Origin: DASRVA01 sp050732935
Lineage (GTDB): Bacteria > Gemmatimonadota > Gemmatimonadetes > JACCXV01 > JAHWKZ01
Length of the DNA: 27,556 bases
NCBI GenBank assembly: GCA_050732935.1
Contig: JBOHRW010000098.1
Location: forward strand, 1-27,556
Direction: 5' to 3'
The translations under genes were made by a program, and so were the position numbers. The notes under the pieces were generated by a model. The model saw nothing but the letters and a program-made list of their open reading frames with translations, was not told the DNA's origin and did not search any database. Of the stretch, positions 5,996 to 13,318 are shown piece by piece. Position 1 is the first letter of the stretch; each line of letters begins with the position of its first letter.

Positions 5996-8803
5996 TCAGA
6001 ACGAGTACGAGGCTTTCAGGCTCACCGACCGACCGGGCTCATAGCGGAGCGTCTCGTCGTCGCCCAACTCGTACTCGATCGGGCTGCCGGTGAGGTTCGT
6101 CACGGAAAGCTCGAGATCGACGGCGCTCGCAAGACGATGCTCGAGCATGGCGTCCAGCGTGTGCCGGCTCGTCTCGTAGATGTCGTCGAAGCCGTTGGTG
6201 CCGACCTGCGTGAGACGCTCGCCTACCAGGTTGTAGAGCAGGGTCGCGCTGTAGCGCCCCGAGTCGGTCAGATAATGCAGCGAGCCGTTCACGAGGTAGG
6301 GCGACTGATGGTAAAGGGGTCGCTCCTCGTTGGTGAAGATCTCGGGGCTGAGGATATCCGGCCCCGTCGCCGACGGGTTCCCGAAGTACACCTCGATCGG
6401 CTCGTCCTGCTGCACGCTGGACGTCGCGAGGGTGATGTTCGAGGAGGCCGACAGCCCCTTCAGCGGCGTCCATCTGCCGAGCTCGTTGCGGACTTCCAGC
6501 TCCACGCCGTACGTCGATGCAGCGGGACCGTTGTACGGCTCCGGCGTGCCGACGTTGTTGCCGGCCGTGGGCAGCCGCACGATCTCGATCGGATCGTTGA
6601 GCCGCTTGTAGAAGCCGCCCAGGGAGAGGATCTCGCCGAGGGCCGGGAACCAGGACCAGCGCAGGTCGAAGTTCAGGATCTCCCCATTCTCGAGGAACGG
6701 GTTGCCGAGCGTGCTCTCCAGGTAGTTCTCGTAGCGGAACGGCGCCAGCTCGCGGAACTGGGGCCGCACGACCGTGCGCGCCGCGGCCGCCCGCAGCGAC
6801 TGGGTCCCGGTCAGGTCGTACTGCAGGGTTACCGTTGGCAGGGGCTCCACGGTGGAAAGGCCCCTGTTGAGACCGGTCAACCGCGACCCCGTACGCGGGT
6901 CGAAGGTCTCGACCTGGATCTCGTTCCACTCGACCCGGATGCCGAGGGTAGCCCGCAGGGCGTCGGTGAGCCCGATGCCGAGACTGCCATAGCCGGCGGC
7001 CGCGGTCTCGGTACCGTCGTAGGAATCGGTGGGCTCGGTCGATTCGAAGAAGTCCAGGTCGCCTGAGGCGATGTTCGCGCTCGTGAACAGCTCGGTCGGC
7101 GGCAGCGTCCGTGCCTCGGGCGACGCGCTTTCATAGGCGAACCGGCGGGCGGAGAACTCGCGGGTCTGGTGGCTCGTGCGGACCCCCGTGTCGAGCGTCG
7201 CCCCTCGGCCGAAGAGATCGAACTGGCTGGAGATCTCGATCTCGCCCTGACCCATCCGGTCGGTGAGCTCGCTGAAGAAGCGATTGTTGCTCCCCGCCTC
7301 GTTGAAGAAGAAGGTTTCACCCTCACGGGTCGCCACGTACGCGGTCTGCCGTGTATCGGGCTCGTCGCGGAGGGCGAGCGCGTAGGAGCCGCTCCACTCC
7401 ACCTTAGAGTCTCCGAGAAAGCCGGCCTTGTGCTCGAAGCGGATCTGGTTGGAGAGGAGTGTCCGCTCGACGAACTGGAAGCGGTGGATGCGTCCAAAGC
7501 CGTTCGTCGACTGGTTGAACGGCCCGGATACGAGCCGGGTCTCGTCCTCGGCCGACTGGGTGAAGATCGACTTGAGGGAGAGCCGGCTCGTCGGGGTGAG
7601 GTTCAGACTGTAGCCGCCGAGCGCTCCGAGCGAGACCTCGCGGGTCCCCAGACGGGTTGCGTAATCGTACTGGAAGTTCCCCGCCTCGAGGGAGGGATAG
7701 AACTCTTCCTGGAGGCGGCTGTTGGCGTTGTTGGAGTAGCTGAGGCCGACCAGATACCCGCCGTCCCGGTCCATCCAGCTCAGGGGACTGCCGAAAGAGA
7801 GGCTGAAAGACTTGTTGACATCGCCGAAGTCGACCGGGTCGGTGAAGGCCGCAAAGTCTCCCTTGAACAAGCCGTGCATCTCGGCCAGCTCGGCATCGGT
7901 GGAGGCGGCCGGAATGCGGCCGGGGAGCCCGTCCGGAAGCGCGCGGGCTCCATCGTCGAAGCCCAGCCAGTCGAGCCCGCCGCCCTCGTAGCCAGGCCGA
8001 TCGATGTCGCCGAGGTTGGTGTTGTATCCGACGCCGGTCGACATGCTGAAGAAGGCCCGGTCGGGGATGTCCTTGGTCTGGATGTCGATGACCCCCCCGG
8101 CGAAATCGCCCGGCAGGTCCGCGGTGTACGACTTCACCGTGAACAGGCTCTCCACCATGCTGGCCGGGAAGATGTCGAGGGGGAGGACCCGCTTCTCGGG
8201 CTCGGGCGTCGGCAGCGCGGCTCCGTCGAGCTGGGCGGTCGAGTACCGCTCACCGAGCCCCCGGACGTAGACGTACTTGCCGCCCACGATCGAGGTCGAT
8301 GTCACGCGCTTGATCGCGTCCGCGGCGTGGGAGGCCGGAGTCCGGCTGATCTCCTCGGCGGAGATCCCGTTGACGACGTTCGTGGCCCGCCGCTGATACG
8401 CGAGGGCCCCGGCGACCGAGCCGCGCTCCTCCTCGGCGGAGATCACGACCTCGATCCCCTCCGCCTCGATGGCCTCGGGCTGGAGCGTGATGTCCTGGTA
8501 GTTGGCCTGCCCGCCCACGACCGGCACGCCGGTGACGGTCTTGTCGGTGTAGCCGAGATAGACCACCCGCAGGTCGTAGTTGCCCGCAGGGAGCGAGACG
8601 CGGTACCGGCCGTCCACATCGGTGACGCCGCCACGGTCCGAGCCGGCCACCGACACCTGCGCCCCGATCAGGGGCTCGCCCGTGGTCGCATCCAGCACCC
8701 GGCCCTGAAGGACGGGGATCTCCTGCTGGGCCCGGCCGGGCGTGGGGTTGGCGAGCCCGAGGCAGGCCGCCGTGAGGGCGAGTCCAACGAGAATGCGTCG
8801 CAT
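5996..8803 (-). CDS. TonB-dependent outer-membrane receptor with N-terminal carboxypeptidase-regulatory-like domain
   Basis: 935 residues from the ATG at 8801-8803. A signal peptide (about 1-25, ending GRA) is followed by a carboxypeptidase-D regulatory-like beta-sandwich (about 30-108, 'GRVLDATTGEPLIGAQVSV'). Next come a plug domain (about 130-250, with 'YVYVRGLGERYSTAQLDG' and 'LPGDFAGGVIDIQTKD') and a beta-barrel to the C-terminal phenylalanine of 'LKASYSF', typical of outer-membrane proteins. Such receptors import large or scarce ligands using TonB/ExbBD energy. The ligand is not evident. AAGGAGAGG stands 8-11 bases before the ATG; a longer frame from 8836 is open but gives a poorer signal peptide. 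It heads the operon with two lipoproteins downstream and is preceded by a long leader with an intrinsic terminator. Confidence 0.93.
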   Translation of the reverse strand: MRRILVGLALTAACLGLANPTPGRAQQEIPVLQGRVLDATTGEPLIGAQVSVAGSDRGGVTDVDGRYRVSLPAGNYDLRVVYLGYTDKTVTGVPVVGGQANYQDITLQPEAIEAEGIEVVISAEEERGSVAGALAYQRRATNVVNGISAEEISRTPASHAADAIKRVTSTSIVGGKYVYVRGLGERYSTAQLDGAALPTPEPEKRVLPLDIFPASMVESLFTVKSYTADLPGDFAGGVIDIQTKDIPDRAFFSMSTGVGYNTNLGDIDRPGYEGGGLDWLGFDDGARALPDGLPGRIPAASTDAELAEMHGLFKGDFAAFTDPVDFGDVNKSFSLSFGSPLSWMDRDGGYLVGLSYSNNANSRLQEEFYPSLEAGNFQYDYATRLGTREVSLGALGGYSLNLTPTSRLSLKSIFTQSAEDETRLVSGPFNQSTNGFGRIHRFQFVERTLLSNQIRFEHKAGFLGDSKVEWSGSYALALRDEPDTRQTAYVATREGETFFFNEAGSNNRFFSELTDRMGQGEIEISSQFDLFGRGATLDTGVRTSHQTREFSARRFAYESASPEARTLPPTELFTSANIASGDLDFFESTEPTDSYDGTETAAAGYGSLGIGLTDALRATLGIRVEWNEIQVETFDPRTGSRLTGLNRGLSTVEPLPTVTLQYDLTGTQSLRAAAARTVVRPQFRELAPFRYENYLESTLGNPFLENGEILNFDLRWSWFPALGEILSLGGFYKRLNDPIEIVRLPTAGNNVGTPEPYNGPAASTYGVELEVRNELGRWTPLKGLSASSNITLATSSVQQDEPIEVYFGNPSATGPDILSPEIFTNEERPLYHQSPYLVNGSLHYLTDSGRYSATLLYNLVGERLTQVGTNGFDDIYETSRHTLDAMLEHRLASAVDLELSVTNLTGSPIEYELGDDETLRYEPGRSVSLKASYSF

Positions 8804-8955
8804 GATGGGGACCTCTCCTTTGCGTACTCGTCGCAACAGTGGAATCGATTACGGATGTACGCCTCGAGAGTAGCGGAGGGTGGTTGCGCGGATTTGACGA
8901 GGGTATGAAGAATGTTCGTGGGGCCGGAGGGCAGGCGAGTGCAAGCGGCGTGCGT

Positions 8956-8991
8956 AAAAAAGTGCGCCCCGCCTCGCGCGGCGGAGCGCAC
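8956..8991 (-). terminator. Intrinsic terminator in the leader of the TonB-receptor operon
   Basis: On the minus strand GTGCGC-T-CCGCC pairs with GGCGG-G-GCGCAC (11 pairs, one mismatch, six-base loop) and six T residues follow directly (plus-strand A run 8956-8961). It lies about 150 bases upstream of the receptor start and points the same way. It therefore either attenuates the operon or ends a separate small RNA. Confidence 0.8.
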
Positions 8992-9022
8992 GGACCGGCC
9001 GGTCGATCGACGCGTCGGATCC
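8992..9022. repeat. Cluster of short perfect palindromes
   Basis: Four overlapping or abutting palindromes stand in a row: GACCGGCCGGTC (8993-9004), TCGATCGA (9003-9010), CGACGCGTCG (9008-9017) and GGATCC (9017-9022). They form the 3' strand of helix P1 and the start of the terminator region of the leader RNA. They could allow alternative pairings there or bind a dimeric regulator in DNA form. Confidence 0.6.
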
Positions 9023-9149
9023 CCCCGGACCTTCCCTTTCAGCGGCTCGACACTAGGGGTGCCGTCCCTGAGCGTCCCGGCCGTGGACGCGGTCTCATGG
9101 GGGCCGGTTCGGGAGCCCGGCGGATCGCCGTCGCCGACCTTTCATCTCC

Positions 9150-9179
9150 TTTATAGACCGCCCGATTCCCCCTTGTCAA
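9150..9179 (-). promoter_or_regulatory. Sigma-70-type promoter for the leader RNA / TonB-receptor operon
   Basis: The minus strand carries TTGACA (9174-9179) and TATAAA (9150-9155) separated by 18 bases, in otherwise very GC-rich DNA. Transcription would begin near 9143, giving a leader of about 340 bases to the receptor ATG. I see no comparable promoter between the terminator and the receptor start. Confidence 0.7.
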
Positions 9180-9200
9180 ACATCCATTCTTGTCCGGCGC

Positions 9201-9237
9201 GAAAAGAAAGAGCCCCCGCCCAGATCGGCGGGGGCTC
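9201..9237 (-). terminator. Intrinsic terminator of the cold-shock gene
   Basis: GAGCCCCCGCC (9210-9220) and GGCGGGGGCTC (9227-9237) form an 11-base-pair perfect stem with a six-base loop. On the minus strand it is followed by TTTCTTTTC. It begins 27 bases after the cold-shock stop codon and should isolate that gene from the downstream leader promoter. Confidence 0.92.
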
Positions 9238-9263
9238 GGGAAATGCGATTCGAGCGGCAGTGG

Positions 9264-9476
9264 CTATACGACCTTGGTCACGTTGACGGCCTGAGGTCCC
9301 TTGGGGCCTTCGGTGATCTCGAACTCGCATTTGTCGTTCTCGGCGAGGCTCTTGAAGCCGTCGCCCTGGATCGCCGAGAAGTGTACGAAGACATCGGGGC
9401 CGTTACCCTGACGGATGAACCCGAAGCCCTTGGCGTCGTTGAACCACTTCACGGTCCCGGTCTTTCTCTCGCTCAT
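9264..9476 (-). CDS. cspA: Cold-shock domain protein (CspA family)
   Basis: A complete 70-residue single cold-shock domain, the usual CspA length. It starts MSERKTGTVKWFND and contains RNP1 'KGFGFI' and RNP2 'VFVHFSAI', the aromatic and basic surfaces that bind single-stranded RNA or DNA. These proteins melt mRNA structure at low temperature or in stationary phase. The ATG at 9474-9476 fits all homologues; the longer open frame upstream is leader. AAGGAG lies 12 bases before the ATG, a rather long spacing. The gene is monocistronic, with a near-consensus promoter, a leader of about 130 bases and a strong terminator. Whether it is cold-induced or constitutive is not decided by the sequence. 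Confidence 0.96.
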   Translation of the reverse strand: MSERKTGTVKWFNDAKGFGFIRQGNGPDVFVHFSAIQGDGFKSLAENDKCEFEITEGPKGPQAVNVTKVV

Positions 9477-9533
9477 TGCTGTTGCTGGCTCCTTGTGTGG
9501 CAGTTTACGAAAAAAGCGCCTGGACTCGTGGTG

Positions 9534-9592
9534 CGTTTGAGTCCGGCGCTCGCCGACCTGCGGGTCGGTTGGTGCAGTCGATCCCTCAAACG
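9534..9592 (-). promoter_or_regulatory. Structured 5' leader of the cold-shock mRNA
   Basis: Within the 130-base untranslated leader, CGTTTGAG and CTCAAACG (plus-strand 9534-9541 and 9585-9592) form an eight-base-pair stem. It encloses a six-base-pair hairpin, CCGACC/GGTCGG with a four-base loop (9553-9568), and a small GGC/GCC hairpin. Long structured leaders that refold with temperature are known for Escherichia coli cspA; the same role here is inference. Confidence 0.45.
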
Positions 9593-9612
9593 TGGTCCCT
9601 GAAAGCGAGAAA

Positions 9613-9642
9613 ATTGTAAAAGCAGCCGCGAGCATTTGTCAA
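9613..9642 (-). promoter_or_regulatory. Near-consensus sigma-70 promoter of the cold-shock gene
   Basis: On the minus strand a perfect TTGACA (-35, 9637-9642) and TACAAT (-10, 9613-9618) are separated by 18 bases. Transcription is expected to start near 9606, about 130 bases before the ATG. Confidence 0.8.
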
Positions 9643-9950
9643 CCACGACCGCCTGGACCGTTCTCTCGGCGGAGAGAGGATGAGCGGCCGACCCCCGAGC
9701 ACGACGGATGATTCCGTCCCGAGCTCGAGCTGCCCGGAGTGTGCGGTTCCGAACGCGGCGTCCCGGTTCCGGACACCTCCGCGCTCGGTCGTTCTCCGCT
9801 GCCGATCGCATAACTGATTGATGCATAAGCACTTCCGCCATAATGCCCGGAGTGGCACCCGGATTGCCTTTGCGCCGGGGGATGCCGCGGGAGAAATCGA
9901 ACGCCACCGTCCGGCCGCTTGAATCGATGCGCGAGCCGTTCGAGTCCAGG
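9643..9950 (+). other. Divergent intergenic region upstream of the exporter operon
   Basis: About 300 bases without a supported gene, between the cold-shock promoter and the adaptor gene. It contains a hairpin TCTCTC-GGCG-GAGAGA (9662-9677) and a candidate plus-strand -10 element CATAAT (9839-9844). The possible -35 elements, TGATTG (9815-9820) or TTGATG (9818-9823), are at imperfect spacing. If this promoter is used, transcription begins near 9851 and the in-frame ATG at 9843 cannot be the start of the adaptor. Confidence 0.35.
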
Positions 9951-11192
9951 ATGGACGTGCCCCGTGAGCCGCCGTCCAGGAAGAGACGCTATGTCCTCAT
10001 CGCGGCGGCGGTTCTCGCTCTCGTCCTGATCACGGTTGCGATCGCGCGTCTCGATCCGGCCGCACCCACCGTAGACCGAAATGCCATCCTGATCGGGACG
10101 GTGGAGCAGGGATCCTTTACGCGCTCGGTCCGCGGTCCCGGGACGCTCGTCCCCGAGCAGATGCGATATGTCTCGGCGTTGACCGCCGGGCGGGTCGAGG
10201 AGGTTCTGGTCCAGCCGGGGAGCACGGTCCAAGCGGGGACCGTGCTCCTCAGGCTCAGCAATCCCGACGTGCAGCTCGAGGCCCTCCGCGCGCAGCAACA
10301 GTGGACGGCCGCCCAGGGAGCGCTGGTCGAGCTGAGGCGCTCGCTGGGCAGCCAGCGCCTCGCGCAGGAGGCGGCGGTGGCCACCGCGCACGCCGAGTAC
10401 CTGGAAGCCGCGCGCCAGGCCGAGGCCGATTCCGCCTTGGCCGCCCGCCAGCTCATCTCCCGGGACGCCGCACAGCGATCGGCCGAGCAGGCGGCGGCGC
10501 TCTCGACCCGGCTCCGAACCGAGGAGGAGCGGCTCCAGCTCGTGGCGGGGACGATGGACGCCCAGCTCGCCGTGCAGGCGGACCAGGTCCAGCGGCTCCA
10601 GGCGATCTACGACTACCAGGAGCGGCGGGTGGAATCGATGGACGTGACGGCCGGAGCCGGCGGCGTCCTGCAGGACCTCTCGCTCGAGGTCGGCCAGTGG
10701 GTCCAGTCGGGGACCGCGCTGGCGCGGGTGGCCGAGCCCGGCGAGCTCAAGGCCGAGATCCGGATCCCCCAGACCCAGGCCCGCGACGTGGCGATCGGGC
10801 AGGCGGCCATGATCGACACCCGGAACGACACCCTCCCCGGCACCGTGCGCCGGATCGACCCCAACGTCCAGAACGGCACCGTCCTGGTCGAGGTGGGCCT
10901 CCCCGATTCGCTTCCCGAGGGCCTGCGTCCCGACCTCAGCGTCGACGGCACGATCGTTATCGAGCGGCTGGAGGACGTCCTCTCGGTCGAGCGCCCGGCG
11001 TTCGGCCAGAGCGAGAGCGCGGTCGGAGTGTTCAAGCTCGTCGACGACGGGCAGGCGGTCCGGACGACCGTCCAGCTCGGGCGCGGCTCGGTGCATCGGA
11101 TTGAAGTGGTGAGCGGCCTGGAGGCCGGCGACCGGATCATCCTCTCGGATATGTCCCGCTGGGACGATGCCGAGCGGGTGGAGATCGAATGA
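9951..11192 (+). CDS. Periplasmic adaptor (membrane fusion) subunit of a tripartite ABC exporter
   Basis: 413 residues from the ATG at 9951. A short basic cytoplasmic tail (MDVPREPPSRKRR) leads into one membrane anchor (about 13-32). The body has split barrel-sandwich halves ('GRVEEVLVQPGSTVQAGTVLLRLSNP' is the first), a long alpha-helical hairpin rich in Ala, Gln, Glu and Arg (about 110-225), then beta-barrel and membrane-proximal domains to the end. Proteins with this opening and a 'VRGPGTLVPE'-type segment are annotated as HlyD/MacA-like efflux adaptors; they link inner-membrane transporter to outer-membrane channel. The frame is open to an ATG at 9843, with further ATGs at 9882 and 9927. 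I choose 9951 because it matches the family N-terminus and because 9843 lies inside a candidate -10 box. Its stop overlaps the ATPase start (ATGA). Confidence 0.88.
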   Translation: MDVPREPPSRKRRYVLIAAAVLALVLITVAIARLDPAAPTVDRNAILIGTVEQGSFTRSVRGPGTLVPEQMRYVSALTAGRVEEVLVQPGSTVQAGTVLLRLSNPDVQLEALRAQQQWTAAQGALVELRRSLGSQRLAQEAAVATAHAEYLEAARQAEADSALAARQLISRDAAQRSAEQAAALSTRLRTEEERLQLVAGTMDAQLAVQADQVQRLQAIYDYQERRVESMDVTAGAGGVLQDLSLEVGQWVQSGTALARVAEPGELKAEIRIPQTQARDVAIGQAAMIDTRNDTLPGTVRRIDPNVQNGTVLVEVGLPDSLPEGLRPDLSVDGTIVIERLEDVLSVERPAFGQSESAVGVFKLVDDGQAVRTTVQLGRGSVHRIEVVSGLEAGDRIILSDMSRWDDAERVEIE

Positions 11193-11989
11193 CGAAGACA
11201 GGAGTAGAGGCGATGCTCGAGGAGAACGGCTCCATGATCGCGCTGAAGGACATCCGCAAGGTCTTCCTCGCCGAAGAGGTCGAGACCCATGCTCTGGCCG
11301 ACGTCCACCTCGACATCCGGGAGGGGGAGTTCCTCTCGATCGCCGGTCCGTCCGGCTGCGGCAAGTCGACCCTGCTGTCGATTCTGGGTCTCCTCGACAC
11401 GCCCACGGAGGGAGAATACCGCTTGGACGGCAAGCCCGTCGCCGAGCTCTCGGCCTCGCAGCGGGCGCGGATCCGGAATCGGCACATCGGCTTCATCTTC
11501 CAAGCCTTCAACCTGATCGGCGACCTCACCGTCTACGAGAACGTCGAGCTGCCGCTCACCTATCGGTCGACATCGGGGGCCGAGCGGAAGAAGAAGGTCC
11601 AGGCTTCGCTGGAGCGGGTCGGCATGCTGCATCGCCAGAAGCACTACCCGGCCCAGCTCTCGGGCGGTCAGCAGCAACGCGTGGCGGTGGCGCGGGCGGT
11701 GGTCGGCGACCCTCTGATCCTGCTGGCCGACGAGCCGACCGGGAACCTGGATTCGACCAGTGGCCACGCCGTCATGGACCTCCTGGAGGAGCTGCACGCG
11801 GAGGGCGCCACGATCTGCATGGTGACCCATGATCCGCGCTACGCCGAGTACGCCGGCCGCCAGATCCACCTCTTCGACGGCCGGATCATCGAGGACGAGG
11901 AGCGGCGGGATCGGATCCGGGACGAGGAGGCGCTGGAAGAGCTCCGGGAGAGCGGCTACGAGATCGATCTCGGAGAGGAGGCGGGATGA
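11189..11989 (+). CDS. ABC transporter ATP-binding protein (MacB/LolD/FtsE type)
   Basis: 266 residues, one nucleotide-binding domain. Visible motifs are Walker A 'GPSGCGKST' (53-61), the Q-loop in 'GFIFQAFNLI', signature 'LSGGQQQRVA' (157-166), Walker B 'LILLADEPTGNLDS' and the H-loop histidine in 'MVTHDP'. The sequence is typical of the MacB/LolD class that drives FtsX-fold permeases in mechanotransmission rather than direct membrane transport. An acidic tail of about 30 residues after 'LFDGRIIEDEE' extends beyond the usual LolD end. ATG 11189 overlaps the adaptor stop by four bases. ATG 11213 (MLEENGSM...) has a better ribosome-binding site, AGGAG eight or so bases upstream, and may be the true start. 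No permease is in this operon; the nearest are the ADOP genes from 14103 onwards. Confidence 0.95.
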   Translation: MTKTGVEAMLEENGSMIALKDIRKVFLAEEVETHALADVHLDIREGEFLSIAGPSGCGKSTLLSILGLLDTPTEGEYRLDGKPVAELSASQRARIRNRHIGFIFQAFNLIGDLTVYENVELPLTYRSTSGAERKKKVQASLERVGMLHRQKHYPAQLSGGQQQRVAVARAVVGDPLILLADEPTGNLDSTSGHAVMDLLEELHAEGATICMVTHDPRYAEYAGRQIHLFDGRIIEDEERRDRIRDEEALEELRESGYEIDLGEEAG

Positions 11990-13296
11990 TCCAGCCCGGG
12001 CGCGCCTTCTCTGGCGTGTCGCTCATCGCCGCGGCGGCCCTTTCGGCGATGACCGTCGTGGCGGTTCCGGCGGCGGCCCAGGCGCCGCGCCGGGTCACGC
12101 TCGACGAGGCGGTGGAGATCGCGATGCAACGGAACCCCGATCTGCGAATCGCGGCCTCGGGGGTCGATGGCGCGGAGGGCGCGCGGCTCGGGGCGTACGG
12201 CGCGTTTCTGCCGACGGTCGAGCTGGGCTACGACTATGCGACCTCGAGCACCGGCCGCCTCGATCCGACCGGCCAGTCGATCACTTCGGAGAGCTATACC
12301 GCGCAGCTGACGGCGGAGTACGGGCTCTTCTCGGGCTTTCGCCGGTTCACCGAGACGAAGAGCGCGCGCCGGCAGGTGGACGCGGCCCGGGCCGATTACC
12401 GGGAGCAGCGCTACCAGACTGTCCTGGACGTCAAGACGGCCTGGTTCGCGGCGCTGGCCAGCCGGGACCGCGTGCGGGTCGAGGAGGAGCGGGTCGAGCG
12501 GCAGGAGCGACAGCTCGAGGCGGTCCGGATCCAGCTCGACTACGGTCGGGTCGCCCGCTCCGAGCTCCTGCGCTCGGAGATCGCGCTCAACAACGCCCGG
12601 CTGGCGCTCCTGCGGGCCGAGGATGGGGCCCGGGCGAGTACGTGGCAGCTGGCCGAGGCGCTCGGGATCGAAGAGCCGGTCGAGCCGGCCGAAAGCACCC
12701 TGCTGGCGCCCGCGGCCCTGTCCTTGACGCGCGCCCAGGTCCACGCCCTGGCGCGCGCGGGCGGGCCCTCGCTCGAGAGCGCCCACGCGGCCACCCAGGC
12801 CGCCCGGGCCGAGGTCGCGAGCGCCAAGTCCGCCTATCTGCCCGATCTCCGCGTGGCCGGCGGCTATGCCTGGCAGAGCGAGGAGTTCCCGCCCTCGGAT
12901 CGGAGCTGGCAGCTTCTCGTCTTTGGCCGTTTTCCCCTGTTCGACGGCTTTCAGCGCGAGTCGGCCCTGATGCAGGCCAGCGCCGACGCGACCGCCGCGA
13001 GCGCGGCCGAGCGGGCGGCCGTCCTGTCGCTCGCGAGCGAGGTCGATTCCGCGTTCAACCAGATCGAGATCGCACTCTCCTCGATCGAGCTGACCGAAAC
13101 GGCGGTCGCCCTGGCCCGCGAGGAGCTCGCGATGAGCGAGGAGCGCTACAACCTGGGCCGCGAGTCGTTCGTGGATCTGCAGAACGTGCAGATCGCGCTC
13201 CGGCAGGCCGAGGTCGACGGGATCCGCGCCCGCTTCGATTACTACGTGGGCCTCGCCCGGCTCGAGTTCCTGCTGGGCCGGGAACTGGGGGCTTGA
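11986..13296 (+). CDS. TolC-family outer-membrane efflux protein
   Basis: 436 residues. A signal peptide (to about residue 31, 'VAVPAAAQA') is followed by 'VTLDEAVEIAMQRNPDLRIA', the standard opening of OEP/TolC proteins, and by the internal repeat of the family starting near 'LTRAQVHALARAGGPSLESA'. Long helices rich in Ala, Arg and Glu form the periplasmic tunnel. 'EERYNLGRESFVDLQNVQIAL' near the end is the conserved helix of the second repeat. The ATG overlaps the ATPase stop (ATGA) and is preceded by GAGAGGAGG. It trimerises to give the outer-membrane duct, completing adaptor, ATPase and channel of one exporter. Translation of all three genes is probably coupled. Confidence 0.93.
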   Translation: MIQPGRAFSGVSLIAAAALSAMTVVAVPAAAQAPRRVTLDEAVEIAMQRNPDLRIAASGVDGAEGARLGAYGAFLPTVELGYDYATSSTGRLDPTGQSITSESYTAQLTAEYGLFSGFRRFTETKSARRQVDAARADYREQRYQTVLDVKTAWFAALASRDRVRVEEERVERQERQLEAVRIQLDYGRVARSELLRSEIALNNARLALLRAEDGARASTWQLAEALGIEEPVEPAESTLLAPAALSLTRAQVHALARAGGPSLESAHAATQAARAEVASAKSAYLPDLRVAGGYAWQSEEFPPSDRSWQLLVFGRFPLFDGFQRESALMQASADATAASAAERAAVLSLASEVDSAFNQIEIALSSIELTETAVALAREELAMSEERYNLGRESFVDLQNVQIALRQAEVDGIRARFDYYVGLARLEFLLGRELGA

Positions 13297-13318
13297 GTGT
13301 GGCCGAGCTTGGGAGGCC

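Larger units (their letters stand above)
8956..9143 (-). ncRNA. Structured leader RNA or small RNA of unknown class upstream of the TonB receptor
   Basis: Between a promoter (9150-9179) and a terminator (8956-8991) the minus strand folds by hand into a closed, branched structure. P1 pairs 9135-9139 with 9001-9005 and 9129-9133 with 9008-9012. P2 is a hairpin, GCCGG at 9117-9121 with CCGGC at 9103-9107. P3 pairs 9099-9102 with 9022-9026 and 9091-9094 with 9028-9031. P4 is a hairpin, 9085-9090 with 9072-9077. P5 is a hairpin, 9061-9064 with 9043-9046. A purine-rich stretch (CTGAAAGGGAA, 9032-9042) stays single-stranded in the junction. I see no B12 box, SAM, TPP or FMN core. In GC-rich DNA chance pairing is common, so the fold needs covariation support. 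Confidence 0.45.

Noticed and set aside
7169..8908. A 579-codon open frame antisense to the TonB receptor
   Set aside because: It mirrors a strongly supported receptor gene; in GC-rich DNA the opposite strand often stays open. Its translation shows no recognisable domain.
8992..9022. Possible cloning polylinker, because BamHI-, MluI- and PvuI-like sites lie together
   Set aside because: The sites are embedded in continuous leader sequence and part of a plausible helix; no vector-like sequence flanks them.
9046..9075. Plus-strand ACTAGGGGTGCC...CTGAG resembling the first half of a TPP riboswitch
   Set aside because: The second half (TGAACCTGATC...GCGTAGGGA-like) is absent, CTGAGA is not complete, and no plus-strand gene follows for about 800 bases.
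9085..9105. GAGACC in the leader as part of a cobalamin-riboswitch B12 box
   Set aside because: Only the central GAGACC fits; the flanks do not, and the position is too close to the transcription start for a cobalamin aptamer.
9121..9145. Short ORF MKGRRRRSAGLPNRPP near the start of the leader as an attenuation peptide
   Set aside because: The ATG coincides with the predicted transcription start and the AGGAG directly abuts it, so ribosome binding is unlikely.
9639..11096. A 485-codon open frame antisense to the adaptor gene
   Set aside because: The plus-strand frame has clear adaptor domains and coupled neighbours; the antisense product is low-complexity and Arg/Gly/Leu-rich.
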